A DNA stretch of 64,000 bases from Blattamonas nauphoetae (lineage: Eukaryota; Preaxostyla; Oxymonadida). The first letter of the stretch is position 1; each line of letters opens with the position of its first letter. The stretch lies in contig JARBJD010000349.1 of NCBI GenBank assembly GCA_033064195.1, positions 1 through 64,000 on the forward strand. Reading direction: 5' to 3'. Below are positions 1-11,939 of this stretch, piece after piece. The position numbers and the translations under genes were made by a program. The notes under the pieces were generated by a model. It had not been told where the DNA came from. It saw only the letters and a list, made by a program, of their open reading frames with translations, and did no database searches.

Positions 1-2105
1 TTCTCCTCCATCTCCATTTCCATCTCTTCTCTTCTTCCCTCCACTGTGTGTCTTCACTGTTCTCCTCCATCTCCATTTCCATCTCTTCTCTTCTTCCCTC
101 CCACGTGTGTCTTGCTGTTCTCCTCCATCTCCATTTCCATCTCTTTCTCTTCTTCCCTCCCACTTTGTTGTCTTCACTGTTCTCCTCCATCTCCATTTCA
201 TCCTCTTCTCTCTTCCCTCCCACTTTGGAGTGTCTTCACTGTTCTCCTCCATCTCCATTTCCATCTCTTTCTCTTCTTCCCTCCCACTTTGGGTGTCTTT
301 ACTGTTCTCCTCCATCTCCATTTCCATCTCTTTCTCTTCTTCCCTCCCACTTTGTTGTCTTCACTGTTCTCCTCCATCTCCATTTCCATCTCTTTCTCTT
401 CTTCCCTCCCACTTTTGGGTGTCTTCACTGTTCTCTCCATCTCCATTTCCATCTCTTTCTCTTCTTCCCTCCACTTTGTGTGTCTTCACTGTTCTCCTCC
501 ATCTCCATTTCCATCTCTTTCTCTTCTTCCCTCCCACTTTGTGTTTCACTGTTCTCTCCATCTCCATTTCCATCTCTTTCTCTTCTTCCCTCCACTTTGT
601 GTGTCTTCACTGTTCTCCTCCATCTCCATTTCCATCTCTTTCTCTTCTTCCCTCCACTTTGTTGTGTCTTCACTGTTCTCCTCCATCTCCATTTCCATCT
701 CTTTCTCTTCTTCCCTCCCACTTTGTCTTCACTGTTCTCCTCCATCTCCATTTCCATCTCTTTCTCTTCCCCTCCCTTTGTGTGTCTTCACTGTTCTCCT
801 CCATCTCCATTTCCATCTCTTTCTCTTCTTCCCTCCCACTTTGTGTGTCTTCACTGTTCTCCTCCATCTCCATTTCCATCTCTTTCTCTTCTTCCCTCCA
901 CTTTGTGTGTCTTCACTGTTCTCCTCCATCTCCATTTCCATCTCTTTCTCTTCTTCCCTCCCACTTTGTGTGTCTTCACTGTTCTCCTCCATCTCCATTT
1001 CCATCTCTTTCTCTTCTTCCTCCCTTTGTGTGTCTTGCATTCTCCTCCATCTCCATTTCCATCTCTTTCTCTTCTTCCCTCCCACTTTTGTGTCTTCACT
1101 GTTCTCCTCCATCTCCATTTCCATCTCTTTCTCTTCTTCCCTCCCACTTTGTGTGTCTTCACTGTTCTCCTCCATCTCCATTTCCATCTCTTTCTCTTCT
1201 TCCCTCCACTTTGTGTGTCTTCACTGTTCTCCTCCATCTCCATTTCCATCTCTTTCTCTTCTTCCCTCCACTTTGTGTGTCTTCACTGTTCTCCTCCATC
1301 TCCATTTCCATCTCTTTCTCTTCTTCCCTCCACTTTGTGTGTCTTCACTGTTCTCCTCCATCTCCATTTCCATCTCTTTCTCTTCTTCCCTCCCACTTTG
1401 TGTCTTCACTGTTCTCCTCCATCTCCATTTCCATCTCTTTCTCTTCTTCCCTCCCACTTTGTCTTCACTGTTCTCCTCCATCTCCATTTCCATCTCTTTC
1501 TTCTTCCCTCCCACTTTGTGTGTCTTCACTGTTCTCCTCCATCTCCATTTCCATCTCTTTCTCTTCTTCCCTCCCACTTTGTGTGTCTTCACTGTTCTCC
1601 TCCATCTCCATTTCCATCTCTTTCTCTTCTTCCCTCCCACTTTGTGTGTCTTCACTGTTCTCCTCCATCTCCATTTCCATCTCTTTCTCTTCTTCCCTCC
1701 CACTTTGTGTGTCTTCACTGTTCTCCTCCATCTCCATTTCCATCTCTTTCTCTTCTTCCCTCCCACTTTGTGTGTCTTCACTGTTCTCCTCCATCTCCAT
1801 TTCCATCTCTTTCTCTTCTTCCCTCCCACTTTGTGTGTCTTCCCTGTTCTCCTCCATCTCCATCTCCATTTCTTTCTCTTCTTCCCTCCCACTTTGTGTG
1901 TCTTCACTGTTCTCCTCCATCTCCATTTCCATCTCTTTCTCTTCTTCCCTCCCACTTTGTGTGTCTTCACTGTTCTCCTCCATCTCCATTTCCATCTCTT
2001 TCTCTTCTTCCCTCCCACTTTGTGTGTCTTCACTGTTCTCCTCCATCTCCATTTCCATCTCTTTCTCTTCTTCCCTCCCACTTTGTGTGTCTTCACTGTT
2101 CTCTT
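1..2105. repeat. 63-bp pyrimidine-rich minisatellite, about 33 copies
   Basis: Tandem 63-bp units (TCTCCTCCATCTCC... ending in CTTCACTGT) run from the window edge to about 2105. Copies from about 1500 onward are nearly identical, while copies in 1-1500 carry small indels, so the array has homogenised at its right end. The unit is 21 codons long, so every frame stays open for long stretches. On the minus strand it reads as an acidic 21-residue repeat (EEEKEMEMEMEE, NSEDTQSGR). The array may continue left of the window. Confidence 0.95.
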
Positions 2106-2295
2106 CCCTTACACTCTCCCTCTCCATCGACGATGTCAGCGCCTCCAGCACCCCACTCCCACTCACTCCCTCCCACCCTTCTTCAGCCTTTCGCAAAACA
2201 TTCAGTTGGAGAGTGTGATAATCGATGAATGAAGAGGAAGTTAGAACTGAGAACGAGCAATTGATGAGAAGGAATCGTTTCAAACGACGACACAA
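1465..2295 (-). CDS. possible gene with acidic 21-aa repeats
   Basis: A minus-strand frame enters the 63-bp array from a non-repetitive leader (contains LRKAEEGWEGVSGSG) and then reads about ten copies of a Glu/Met-rich 21-residue repeat. Indels in older copies close this frame at 1465, but the same repeat reopens further left in other frames. An acidic repeat protein is the most protein-like reading. The plus-strand Ser/Phe/Leu readings look artefactual. It could equally be non-coding satellite, and no function is recognised. Confidence 0.25.
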   Translation of the reverse strand: MCRRLKRFLLINCSFSVLTSSSFIDYHTLQLNVLRKAEEGWEGVSGSGVLEALTSSMERESVREENSEDTQSGREEEKEMEMEMEENSEDTQSGREEEKEMEMEMEENSEDTQSGREEEKEMEMEMEENSEDTQSGREEEKEMEMEMEENREDTQSGREEEKEMEMEMEENSEDTQSGREEEKEMEMEMEENSEDTQSGREEEKEMEMEMEENSEDTQSGREEEKEMEMEMEENSEDTQSGREEEKEMEMEMEENSEDTQSGREEERDGNGDGGEQ

Positions 2296-2648
2296 AGGTG
2301 GAACAGAGTGGATTCGGCATAGATTGTATGGATATCACAGTTTCACTCCGTGGATGGACATAACAAGAAGAATCCCGCCAAACTGACGAAAACAGTGCCT
2401 CGTTTTCGACGCACACGAGGATGTGTCCATCAACTTCTGTCGACTCGTTCCAAACACAACACCATCACGGACGAAGGACGAGGAGACAGGAGGAATGAGA
2501 GAGTTGTTGGAATTTGGTCAGAGATTGTTCTTTTCGTGGCCAAGATCGTTGAAATTCCTGAACAATTGGGTTTGCATATTCTGTGCTTCGAACGACATCC
2601 CATGTGAGGCGTGGAAGAAGAACCGTTGCAGTTCCGGACGTTCATGAC
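2106..2648. other. no recognisable gene
   Basis: Unique sequence between two minisatellites. Short ORFs exist on both strands, but none resembles a known family or is conserved elsewhere in the window. Confidence 0.5.
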
Positions 2649-3316
2649 GAGCTGACGTGATCATCTGGGCAGGGAAGGAGCTGACGTGATCATCTGGGCA
2701 GGGAAGGAGCTGACGTGATCATCTGGGCAGGGAAGGAGCTGACGTGATCATCTGGGCAGGGAAGGAGCTGACGTGATCATCTGGGCAGGGAAGGAGCTGA
2801 CGTGATCATCTGGGCAGGGAAGGAGCTGACGTGATCATCTGGGCAGGGAAGGAGCTCACGTGATCATCTGGGCAGGGAAGGAGCTCACGTGATCATCTGG
2901 GCAGGGAAGGAGCTGACGTGATCATCTGGACAGGGAAGGAGCTCACGTGATCATCTGGGCAGGGAAGGAGCTGACGTGATCATCTGGGCAGGGAAGGAGC
3001 TGACGTGATCATCTGGGCAGGGAAGGAGCTGACGTGATCATCTGGGCAGGGAAGGAGCTGACGTGATCATCTGGGCAGGGAAGGAGCTGACGTGATCATC
3101 TGGGCAGGGAAGGAGCTGACGTGATCATCTGGGCAGGGAAGGAGCTGACGTGATCATCTGGGCAGGGAAGGAGCTGACGTGATCATCTGGACAGGGAAGG
3201 AGCTGACGTGATCATCTGGACAGGGAAGGAGCTGACGTGATCATCTGGGCAGGGAAGGAGCTGACGTGATCATCTGGACAGGGAAGGAGCTGACGTGATC
3301 ATCTGGGCAGGGAAGG
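2649..3316. repeat. 29-bp minisatellite, 23 copies
   Basis: The unit GAGCTGACGTGATCATCTGG plus CAGGGAAG-type sequence repeats every 29 bp. Variants are a G/C change (GAGCTCACG) and a G/A change (CTGGACAGG) scattered through the array. The array starts and stops sharply. It has no spacers, so it is not CRISPR-like. Confidence 0.95.
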
Positions 3317-5340
3317 AGCTGTCGTTGCAATCAAAAGTCTCCCCACACCGAACACAATGCCTGCGCATCACAATCCTGTCCTCAAACACACCCAAATTCT
3401 TCAAGATTGACAGAAGAATGGTTGCCTTGTCGCACAACACACCAATCGTCGACGACAACACGAATGTGACAGCGTGGACGAGAGATGGAAGGGACACCAA
3501 CGCGACGCTTTTGACAGTCACGCCAGCTGTGGAAGCCACTTTCAACTTCTCTGAACTCAGCACGCGAAGATTGAGTGTGGGTGGCCCTCTGAACTCAGCA
3601 CGCGAAGATTGAGAGTGGGTGGCCCTCTGAACTCAGCACGCGAAGATTGAGTGTGGGTGGCGGGGAGTGTGTTGGGATGAAGAGGGCAAGGTCGGTGACT
3701 GATGGTCGGTTGAGAGGGAGTGGATCGCTGCAGATGTGGCCGTTGTGCGTGCAGAACATCTCCTCGTTTGAGTGTGCCCCAGGTGGAACAATCCTTCGCT
3801 CATTGTCATCACTCTCAGAATCTGGTCAACAACTCCCATCCTCCCTTGTCACGTTCAACACGTTCAAATTCATCAGAATCAGAAACGCCAAAATCGTTGA
3901 TCAACACGGAAAGACTGGCTCACTCGCACATGTTGTGGAGGGACCAGAATCACAGAAACTCGAAAAGAAGACAGAGCGAATCCAGCGCTACAAGTTGGCA
4001 GATGATGCTGAAGATCAAATTGACGACGCCGATGGTTGTGACTGTGTCTGACCCATCAACTCGAAGCAATTCCAAATTGAAGCATTCCCTGAACGAATGA
4101 CGATTGGATCACACACAGCTGTTCCACGTGTAGTCCGTGCAGAGAAGACAACGGCACTGACGGAAGACCGAGACGCAGGGTTGATTCAATTTGGGGTGAA
4201 AAGCGTGCACGCTGCCTGTGTCGAGGATCTCCAACCACACACCCAGTTCGAAGACGACATTCGGCAGATGGGCGGAACACACGAAAGATCGGACCCTCTC
4301 CGCTCATCGCTCTGAAGCTACGTCGCTCTGAAGCTACGTCGCTCTGAAGCTACGTCGCTCGCAGAACAGAGTTCATTCCTTCTTCCTTCCACAGCCAGAC
4401 AGAGAATCATTCCCACTTGATTCAGGATGGATTTCTGTCAAACGACATTCCGGTGATGAAGGGTGGGGAGAGATTGCTGTGGATGGTGTGCATTGACTGA
4501 GGAGGGTGGAGTGGATGAGGAGAGGAAGGAAGGGAATGATGAAGGGTGGGGAGAGACTGCTGTGGATAGTGTGCATTGACTGGAGAGTGAGGAGTCAGTT
4601 TGGCTGAGAAGGATCAGATGCACCTTGGATGTCCGTCTTTCGTCTTTCCTCTCAGTTGGAGTCCACAATCGATGCATTGGAGTCAGCAACTTGCAATCTC
4701 GATGCATTTGGGATTGCGAGCATAATGAACAGAGTGTGAACGAAATCCGTCGTTGTGCCCATCAGTACCTCTTCCTCACTTCGCTGCACAGTCACCGAGT
4801 CAATACTGTCCGCTCGGAATCAACACACGCAACCAACTCTCCAGTCCGCAGATCAAGACATCCAAGTCCTGTTTTCGGATTCTTCTGCACACGTCGAGAT
4901 GCTCTGGGAGACGCTGAAGAATCGATCCATCCACCTCTTCGCTTTGCCGAACCTCTTACCCGATTTCAGTGAAGGAAGGAGCGTGGGATGCGGGCACGGT
5001 GCCATCGATCGAATGGATTCCCAAGATTCGATCGGCAACGGGACTGTCTGCATCTTCTTCTTCCGCACTTTCTCGGCATGTTCAGACGTTCCGTGGAGCT
5101 TCTCGCTGACTCGGCGAATGACTTTTTTTTGAGAGACATTGTTTTGAGTGGGTTTTGCTGTCTTTCCGAAGAGTCGAGGACGATGGGCGATGTGTGAGAG
5201 GTTCTGATGCATCGATCGATACGTTCTCTTCATTGACGAGCAGTGTGAGAGTGGCAGCGAAGGAGATGGAGAGTGTGGTGAGCATCGAGCGAGACAGGCG
5301 AGAGAGAAGCCGAATCGTTCCGGCCAATGAAACTATGAGG
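3317..5340. other. no confident gene; small tandem repeats
   Basis: ORFs of 60-130 codons overlap on both strands and none is recognised. Repeats are three 38-bp units (CTCTGAACTCAGCACGCG...) at 3549-3662, three 16-bp units (CGCTCTGAAGCTACGT) at 4307-4355, and an 85-bp-spaced duplication around 4454 and 4539 (GATGAAGGGTGGGGAGAGA). The stretch at about 5245-5340 matches the sequence lying just 3' of other SPFLNW-family genes (near 11950 and 50035), so it is flank of the duplicated gene unit. Confidence 0.5.
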
Positions 5341-5435
5341 TGATGCCAGAGCCTACAAAGAACACACACAAACAGTGTTTGTTGTCCAACAGAAGGCAGA
5401 GACAGTGCGAAAGGATCGCAGGTTCCTGTCAGGCT

Positions 5436-5816
5436 CTATCGACGTCGTGGAAGGTTCATGCCCTGCAGGTTGCTCAATTTGATCGATTCGGCAACACCAT
5501 GACTTCCTGTGGATGGATTTTGACCGTTTTTCAGAAACTTTTCCAACACATCTTCGATGCCCTCCATTCTCAACATTCGATGCACTGCATTCCCCATCTG
5601 TCGCACATCTCCCCTTGTTCTGTTGTATTCCCGTTGGCCATCAATCATTGAATGTAGAAACCAATAGATTGAGTGATTTTCTTCGAAGAATGCGAGACAA
5701 CTTGGGATCGTGAGAAATACTGGCATTTGAAGAATAAATTCCAAGGTTCGTCGATAATAATGTGATATTAGGATGATTTGGGTGAGAAGACCCAGAAAAT
5801 GCAAGGATTGTGTCAC
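5436..5816 (-). pseudogene. SPFLNW-family gene, C-terminal fragment
   Basis: The 126-codon minus-strand frame matches the C-terminal third of the family seen whole at 12136-13200 and 51171-52244. It shows a hydrophobic YY-RTLEFILQMPVFLTIPS block, CLAFFEEN, and the signature HRMLRMEGIEDVLE, ending LQGMNLP. The N-terminal two thirds, including SPFLNW, are absent: the frame stops at a break where an unrelated plus-strand surface-protein fragment begins. Its 3' flank is the common downstream repeat of the family. I infer a truncated relic. Confidence 0.75.
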
Positions 5817-5871
5817 TTCAGATTAATTAAAAGGGTCAGATCTTACCTCCTCAGATACGATTGATAGAACA

Positions 5872-6623
5872 ATGGAGTATCGAATCACGCAAGTCGAGAA
5901 ACTGGAGGACACTGTCAGGAGGAGAGAAGCTGGTCCTCTTATCATCGTCAGTTCTAATGTTCTCAATAATGCTTGTGATTCTTTCTTCGCCTTGTCTCAA
6001 GAGGATCTCCACCATCCAATGACGATCATTTTCAAGAACTCTCCATCACTGTCATCTTTTCCGGATCTTATGACATTTCTCGTCCATGAACTGGCAACTA
6101 AGTTCAAGTTCTGCATTTTCAAGACAGACAATACATCAGGGTCTTTCACTATCCCATATGATCATCCAAAACGAAAACTAGAATTTTAGCACGTACATAT
6201 CGAACAGACTGTTCTTCAACTGCTTGTCAACTCTTACCAAAGTTGATTGGTCCATCCATCTCCTCTGTCGGTCAGACGATCCGAGAGAATGGGGATGGAT
6301 TCGAAATGACACTGTCTTTTGAGGGAGTGTTCACAGTGACGAGCTGGAAATATGATGTGACACTCGAAGATGCGGATGGAACTGTATTCGCGGCAGAGAA
6401 AGTCTCTTTCAGAAAAACAGATGGCACAACAACGTTCGCACTCAGATATCCAAACATTTCTTGTCTCTCGTCTTCAACCACATTTTCGATCGTTGATGTC
6501 AAGAAAATTGCTTCTGAAGCAACTTGCAATGAGTTGGAATTTAAAAGAGAAGCTAACCCAGACCAGAAGTTCGATCATGTCCCCACATCATTTTTTGTCA
6601 TTAGTTCGTTCGGAAATCTCTGA
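5872..6623 (+). pseudogene. surface-protein beta-sandwich fragment
   Basis: Two plus-strand frames lie end to end: 5872-6189 (105 codons) and 6243-6623 (126 codons). The second resembles the beta-sandwich modules that follow pectin-lyase repeats in the receptor gene at 24003-42263 (alternating hydrophobic strands, KYDVTLEDADGTVF, TTFALRYPN). The 53 bp between them could be a small intron or a break. No signal peptide, TM segment or kinase part is present. Probably a partial receptor-like gene. Confidence 0.45.
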
Positions 6624-6779
6624 ATATAAGAGTTAATCGGATTGATTGAAATGATAACGAGTTTCTTTTCACATTTCCACAGAGATAACGTGGATATTCT
6701 CGTCATTGACTCGTTATTCAGTGTGCTTTGGATTCCTCTTCGGAGAAATGGTAACTCTGGAATATGGGTTTGGTTATTT

Positions 6780-6846
6780 CTCCGGTCAGTGACCGTCAGT
6801 GCTTTTCGGCGAAAACTGACCGGTCAGTGCCGGTCAGCCATGCCTA
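6780..6846. mobile_element. hAT-type terminal sequence, solitary end
   Basis: Repeated GTCAGTGACCG-type motifs end in GCCATGCCTA, the same end as the right terminus of the hAT-type element at 16402-19939 (CCCATGCCTA) with similar subterminal motifs. No partner end or duplicated flank was found upstream, so this is either one end of a decayed element or the mate lies outside the readable match. Confidence 0.4.
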
Positions 6847-7415
6847 GTTCCAAGTTTGGGTGGGCATCCTGTGGGAGTGCCCACTACCAAACCAGGGCTC
6901 TCCCACTCCGTATGAGTGATATGGTCAGATAATAAAATGTGATGGGCGGTCCAGTCAGATCTCACCAATGGACAAACATCAAGAGTTTCCATTGACAAAA
7001 ATCAACCATTCGTTGACAAAGGATTATGGTGACGGACGTACCAGTTGATTCGGGCCTTGGTACAGGGAACTCCAAACCCGAAATGAGGACTGCACAGATT
7101 AGCCATCATCCTCACCTCTCTCGCATTCATCGTCACTATCACCTAAAAAGTCACATTTTACAGTCTCACAGTTGATTTGAAAGCGAAATCGTCCCTCCAC
7201 GATAAGTCACTACAAGTTATACTGATTCAGGAGCTGGCAGCTTTTTATCCCGAAATACGGTCAAACAATGTCAATGGAAACAATCTGCACAATCAAAGTC
7301 AAAGAATCCGGAATATCTTTCCGTTGTTTTTCATACACAGCCGTCATTAATGCACTTTGCGTCGTCGGATTTCGAAACGATGCCGAGCCCATCCGATCCC
7401 TACGATCCTCAGTCT

Positions 7416-10310
7416 GCCGATCAAGACATCGGCGGGGCAGAAAGGAGAAGGATAATCCGGCAGAGGAGATCCTTCACCCTTTTCTGGCCCTTCGGAAGAG
7501 CAAGATCATCGAGGGTGGATGTACGATGGGGGATCCAGCACAAGAGGACAAATGAGTCAAAATTTCAACTGCCTCGCTCCAACAAACTGTTTTTCGTTGC
7601 CATGTTTACAAATCAAAATTTGAATTGGGAACGAACCATTCCCGAAGATCGGGCTCACTTCCCCCACCTCGACGCTAATTTCTGGAACAAACAAGCTCAT
7701 TTTCTGCTTTATGTTTGGCATGCTAATCATCCCCGCGCAGGCGTATTCCACTGCTTACGATAGTAAGAACTCTCCGACAATCAGAATTGATGGCCGTCGA
7801 TCAAGCGATCATTTGAAGGTGCAACTCGCTATTCTTCATCAAGTTCCCTCGACTCGGGAAAGGCCGAATCAGCGGAGCCATTAGTTAAGACCCTTGTTGT
7901 CTTAATCTGCGAATATGGATAGCCGTCCGCAGGACTCCTTCCACCGACCAGATTAAGCTCGAAATACTTCAGAACAACCTTGATCAGAATGAAATATTTG
8001 GTTCTTCGAATTATTACCACAAAACTGTCACATGGGAGCATCCACTGGCAAAATCTAAAATCGAATGAAATTCTCTAATCAGCCGGGAAAGTGGGAAAGA
8101 TACTCGCACATTTTGCGTTTCCCGCTCACGTAGACCCACTCCTTCATTTTGAAAATCAAAAACTTCGTGCAAAGCTCTCCTCGACCATCGCGAGACAGGT
8201 CTGCCAGCCGATCAAGACATCGGCGGGGCGGAAGTGGCGAGGATCAGTCCCATGGAGGGGACACCTCAACCACTTCGCGCCCTTCAGAAGTGCGACGTCG
8301 CGAGGGCGGGAGTCAAGCAAAGCCGAATCAAAACGGGGATCATCGAACTCATCCGCTTCATATTCATCCAAATCATCGCATCGAACAAGAAATGACGGAG
8401 AAAGCAATTTGAAGAAGATGAAACATTGCAAAACAGAAAAAGGGAAAAGCGTCCGGACGAATAAGAAGGGTGGAATCGAGTGACTAACCAGTGAAGAGGA
8501 GTTGAGAGAGGAAATCGCCCTCGTTTCCACTTCTCTCTATCAACGTCGACGCCATCACTCCCGACACTGGCCCAGCTGTCCAAGTGTTCAATTCTTACCG
8601 AAAGATCGTCCAGCACCACTATCTACTCCGGCCGCGGACACATTAGCACAAGTTCACTCAGTTTTCGTCGTTCCACAGACAGGTTGGTGCCACTCTCCGC
8701 TGACACTCTCGTAGCTCTGGCTCACTCTCAGAAAAGGTGTGAGTAGAAAAGGGGCGTTCTTGTGTCTGGAAAGAAGAACGTAGATGTCAACCGACATGTC
8801 AAGCTGACTGCAATTTGCGTTTGACAGTGTAAACTTATCGTTGCCGATGCCAGTCAGATTCACATCCTAAAGTACTCAGTTGATCGTCAATCACAGCTCT
8901 CTCCCTTCCCTTTCCTTCGCTCGTATGAATGAGAATTTTGTCAAACCAACAATTGGAGGCGAAATTGTGTCGATGTCGTTCCTCGAAACATCACGAGCTT
9001 CATTGCGGAGGAAGACAAAAGGTTTCACAAAGCAACTCACATCAGATTCACCTCTGGAGCATCGACGTGAGCCTCTTTTGATGGGTAACTAACACTGACA
9101 TCGAGCACGTTTATCTTCTCCTTCCCAACAGCAACAACGAAGTCGTCATCTTTCGTTGTAGTGGTGAACTCTGAACCGCTACAATCTCCAATCACTGAAT
9201 ACAAGTGCATCAGGGCAGTTCTTCCACGCTGGCTTGTCCACATCACGGTCGAAGTGATGGTCATGCAAACTCGAGCAATACATTGGGAGAAGACGGGGAA
9301 GCAGCAAAACACTCTCCAACGCTCTCAAATGTCACTTCTCACTGAACTATCCACCTGCTTGATAGTCAGTTTCCAGTACTTTGCAAGGACAACCCGATTT
9401 GGATGACGAGCTGAAGTCATAGATCAGTTCAGACTCGGTCAACATTATTCGGTGAAAGACTCACCAAATAACAATTGGCTTGCGTGTGTGGTTAACATCG
9501 CTATTCCCAAATAGATCATTCGGTCCATCGGACGCCATCCGTCTATCAGAACAACATTCCCACTCGTTCGGTTCTCTCCTTTTGTTCCGAACGCAACTTC
9601 AAGAAGTCGATGAGACCAATCCTCACAATGACACAGCAAACATCGAAGGCCATTCAAGCATGTTTGCCCAGCACTACTTTAAGCAGAGTCTTATTCGAAG
9701 AAGAAGAAAGTTGGAAACACTTTCAAGGAATCGGTACCAGTTCCGCCATACACAAGTTTCTGAGGGGAGACATCATCATCGTACCGAACATTCTAGACTC
9801 TCACGTGGTAATCCAGCCAGCCGATCAAGACATCGGCGGGATCGAAGTTACGGAGACCTGTCCGATGGAACGGATACTCCGTGGATTTCGGGTCCTTCAA
9901 AAGAGCGGCATCGTCGAGAGCGGGATGCTTTGGAACCGAGAAAAAAAAAACGAACCACTAACTCACTCAACCGGCTCCACTCCATTTAGCTTCAACCATT
10001 TGACCTGTGTTCAACTCTGTCGATGGGACACTCCATCCATCGACTCACAACGGCGTCGAATTCACACAAGATGTCGATCACCACGATTGTTGTTTATTTT
10101 ATGCGGAACAGGGAAATGAATTGCACGACACAATCAAAGAGGTATAAACGAAACAGTTCAAGGCTCTCCTCGACCCTCACGTGGTAGTCCAGCCAGCCGA
10201 TCAAGACATCGGCGGGGCCAAAGTTGCGAAGACCAGTCCGTTGGTTCGGACACTTCGCGTATTTTGGGCCTTTCAAATGAGCGGCATCGTCGAGGGCGGG
10301 AGTCAAGCCA
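7416..10310 (+). repeat. four dispersed SR-rich modules inside the DIRS-like element
   Basis: A module of about 120-150 bp recurs at about 7416, 8207, 9820 and 10196. Each copy begins with GCCGATCAAGACATCGGCGG, which holds a CCGAT/ATCGG inverted repeat, and ends near a GAGGGCGGGAGTCAAGC-type segment. In one frame it reads SRSRHRRG followed by an acidic-polar stretch and RRREGGSQ. The copies have diverged and lie in different frames. Spacing is uneven (roughly 0.8, 1.6 and 0.4 kb). They may derive from a Gag-like basic region, but that link is not proven. Confidence 0.6.
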
Positions 10311-11096
10311 GACAACAGAACAGATTGCAAAGTGTGCAGTTCAGTTGAACAAACCACACACAGCTCTGTTCCAATCTTCGTCAATCTCAAAACGAACACA
10401 TGAACATCGATCAAACAGATCCTCTGAGATTGGAATCCGGGGAGAGATGTGCTGTGACATTCTCTTCATCGGATGAAAGAGAAACAGGGTGATCACGGAT
10501 TGGATTGTCAAGCACTCTCGAATCGGAGAGTGAAGTTTTAGCTGCTGAACATGAAGGAAATCCAAGTGGTTCTCCACTCAGGATGCAAATTGGCAAGCTC
10601 ATGACGCCGGTAAAGCCAGCAGTACGGTTCGACTCGTCTACTATTCTCCATCGAGCTGTCGAAGATATGAAAGGGAGAGACGAGTCTGCTGAGTTTCATG
10701 TTTGCTCAAGAGACACCACCGTCTCTACCAAATCTGAAGGGGACGATGCAACGATCATGAGGAGGAACCACACACCCCTCGTTTGGAGCCCGTCGAAGTT
10801 ACAGAAGTCGTTGCATCCCTCTTGACCTCCACCCACTCCAACAGCATGTAAAACCGGACGGATTTTCCCGGTCTTCTGTCGGAGTGTCTCACACGGACCA
10901 GGTGAGTGCGTGGAGGAAGCCTCTCGATCTGAAGGTCACAGCCAGTCGTGCAGAGACTCCACGACTGTGCGAGCGCCTTTTGTAAGCCTCAGAGAGGGCA
11001 CGGTCCAGCAGAGCAAGCTCTGGAAGAATGAAAAGATATCTCTTCTTTAATTTGTTTATTCTTTGTTGTCTCCCGACTTTAGTAACCTTTCAACTC

Positions 11097-11177
11097 CTCA
11101 TACGGAGTGGGAGAGCCCTGGTTTGGTAGTGGGCACTCCCACAGGATGCCCTGTACAACAAACCAGTGCTCTCCCAC
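11097..11177. repeat. internal complementary region of DIRS-like element
   Basis: Complement of the two element ends joined head to tail (junction GGATGCCC/TGTACAAC). In the DIRS order this region is thought to template formation of the circular intermediate. Confidence 0.8.
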
Positions 11178-11622
11178 GAGTAGCTCTTCTTAAAAAGGGC
11201 GCTCGTGGATTCACATGGGAATGTGATCCAATGATGATCGTGCATTGTCCTTTGAACAAGCACAAGCCAGTTTTTCTCCGCCCGGACGCGCTTTTCTGGT
11301 GCTTGGGGCTGATCCCCCCAAGAGTTATTTTTTTTTTCTTTTTGCTCTCCTTTCTCCCGCCCTTTGGGCTGATTGTCTCATTATGATTTTAAATCTAGTG
11401 AGAAATAATTCAACTTATTTTATGAGATCTGATAATTTTTTGTCCATGGGTTCGGTTCATCACTGGACCACCCATCACATTTTATTATCTGACCATATCA
11501 CTCATACGGAGTGGGAGAGCACTGGTTTGTTGTACATCATTGACTGTCCATCCCAGTTCAGGAAAACGGAACAAGAAAGTGAGCCTGCAGTGGACGAAGT
11601 GCGAGAAAGGAAGAAGGATGGG

Positions 11623-11885
11623 CAGGCACAAATGGAAGGGAGGGCAGGCACAAATGGAAGGGAGGGCAGGCACAAATGGAAGGGAGGGCAGGCACAAATG
11701 GAAGGGAGGGCAGGCACAAACGGAAGGGAGGGCAGGCACAAATGGAAGGGAGGGCAGGCACAAATGGAAGGGAGGGCAGGCACAAATGGAAGGGAGGGCA
11801 GGCACAAATGGAAGGGAGGGCAGGCACAAATGGAAGGGAGGGCAGGCACAAATGGAAGGGAGGGCAGGCACAAAGGGAAGGGAAG
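11623..11885. repeat. 22-bp minisatellite, 12 copies
   Basis: The unit CAGGCACAAATGGAAGGGAG plus GG is repeated 12 times with one C/T variant copy and a variant last copy. It starts about 90 bp beyond the DIRS-like element end. ORFs running through it on both strands are by-products of a repeat with no stop codon. Confidence 0.95.
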
Positions 11886-11939
11886 TCACACAAACTGCAG
11901 CGGATGGTAACAAATGATCGAGTGACCCATGCATTGTCT

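Larger units (their letters stand above)
6862..11536 (+). mobile_element. DIRS-like retroelement, broken or non-autonomous
   Basis: Inverted terminal repeats lie at about 6883-6955 and 11462-11536 (core CTCTCCCACTCCGTATGAGT). The internal complementary region at 11097-11177 is the reverse complement of the left end (11097-11151) followed directly by that of the right end (11152-11177). This circular-junction layout is diagnostic of DIRS elements (LTR-retrotransposon kin) and fixes both ends. No reverse transcriptase, RNase H or tyrosine recombinase is readable inside. The interior holds four SR-rich modules instead. It is broken or a non-autonomous derivative. No target duplication is expected for this order. 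Its ends share ACCAAACCAG with the whole-looking copy at 36976-41822. Confidence 0.8.

Noticed and set aside
46-2232. Three long plus-strand frames of over 700 codons
   Set aside because: They are frame-shifted readings of the same 63-bp tandem repeat, with Ser/Phe/Leu-only composition and no unique domain.
2649-3316. CRISPR-like array
   Set aside because: Units abut with no unique spacers, and the genome is eukaryotic.
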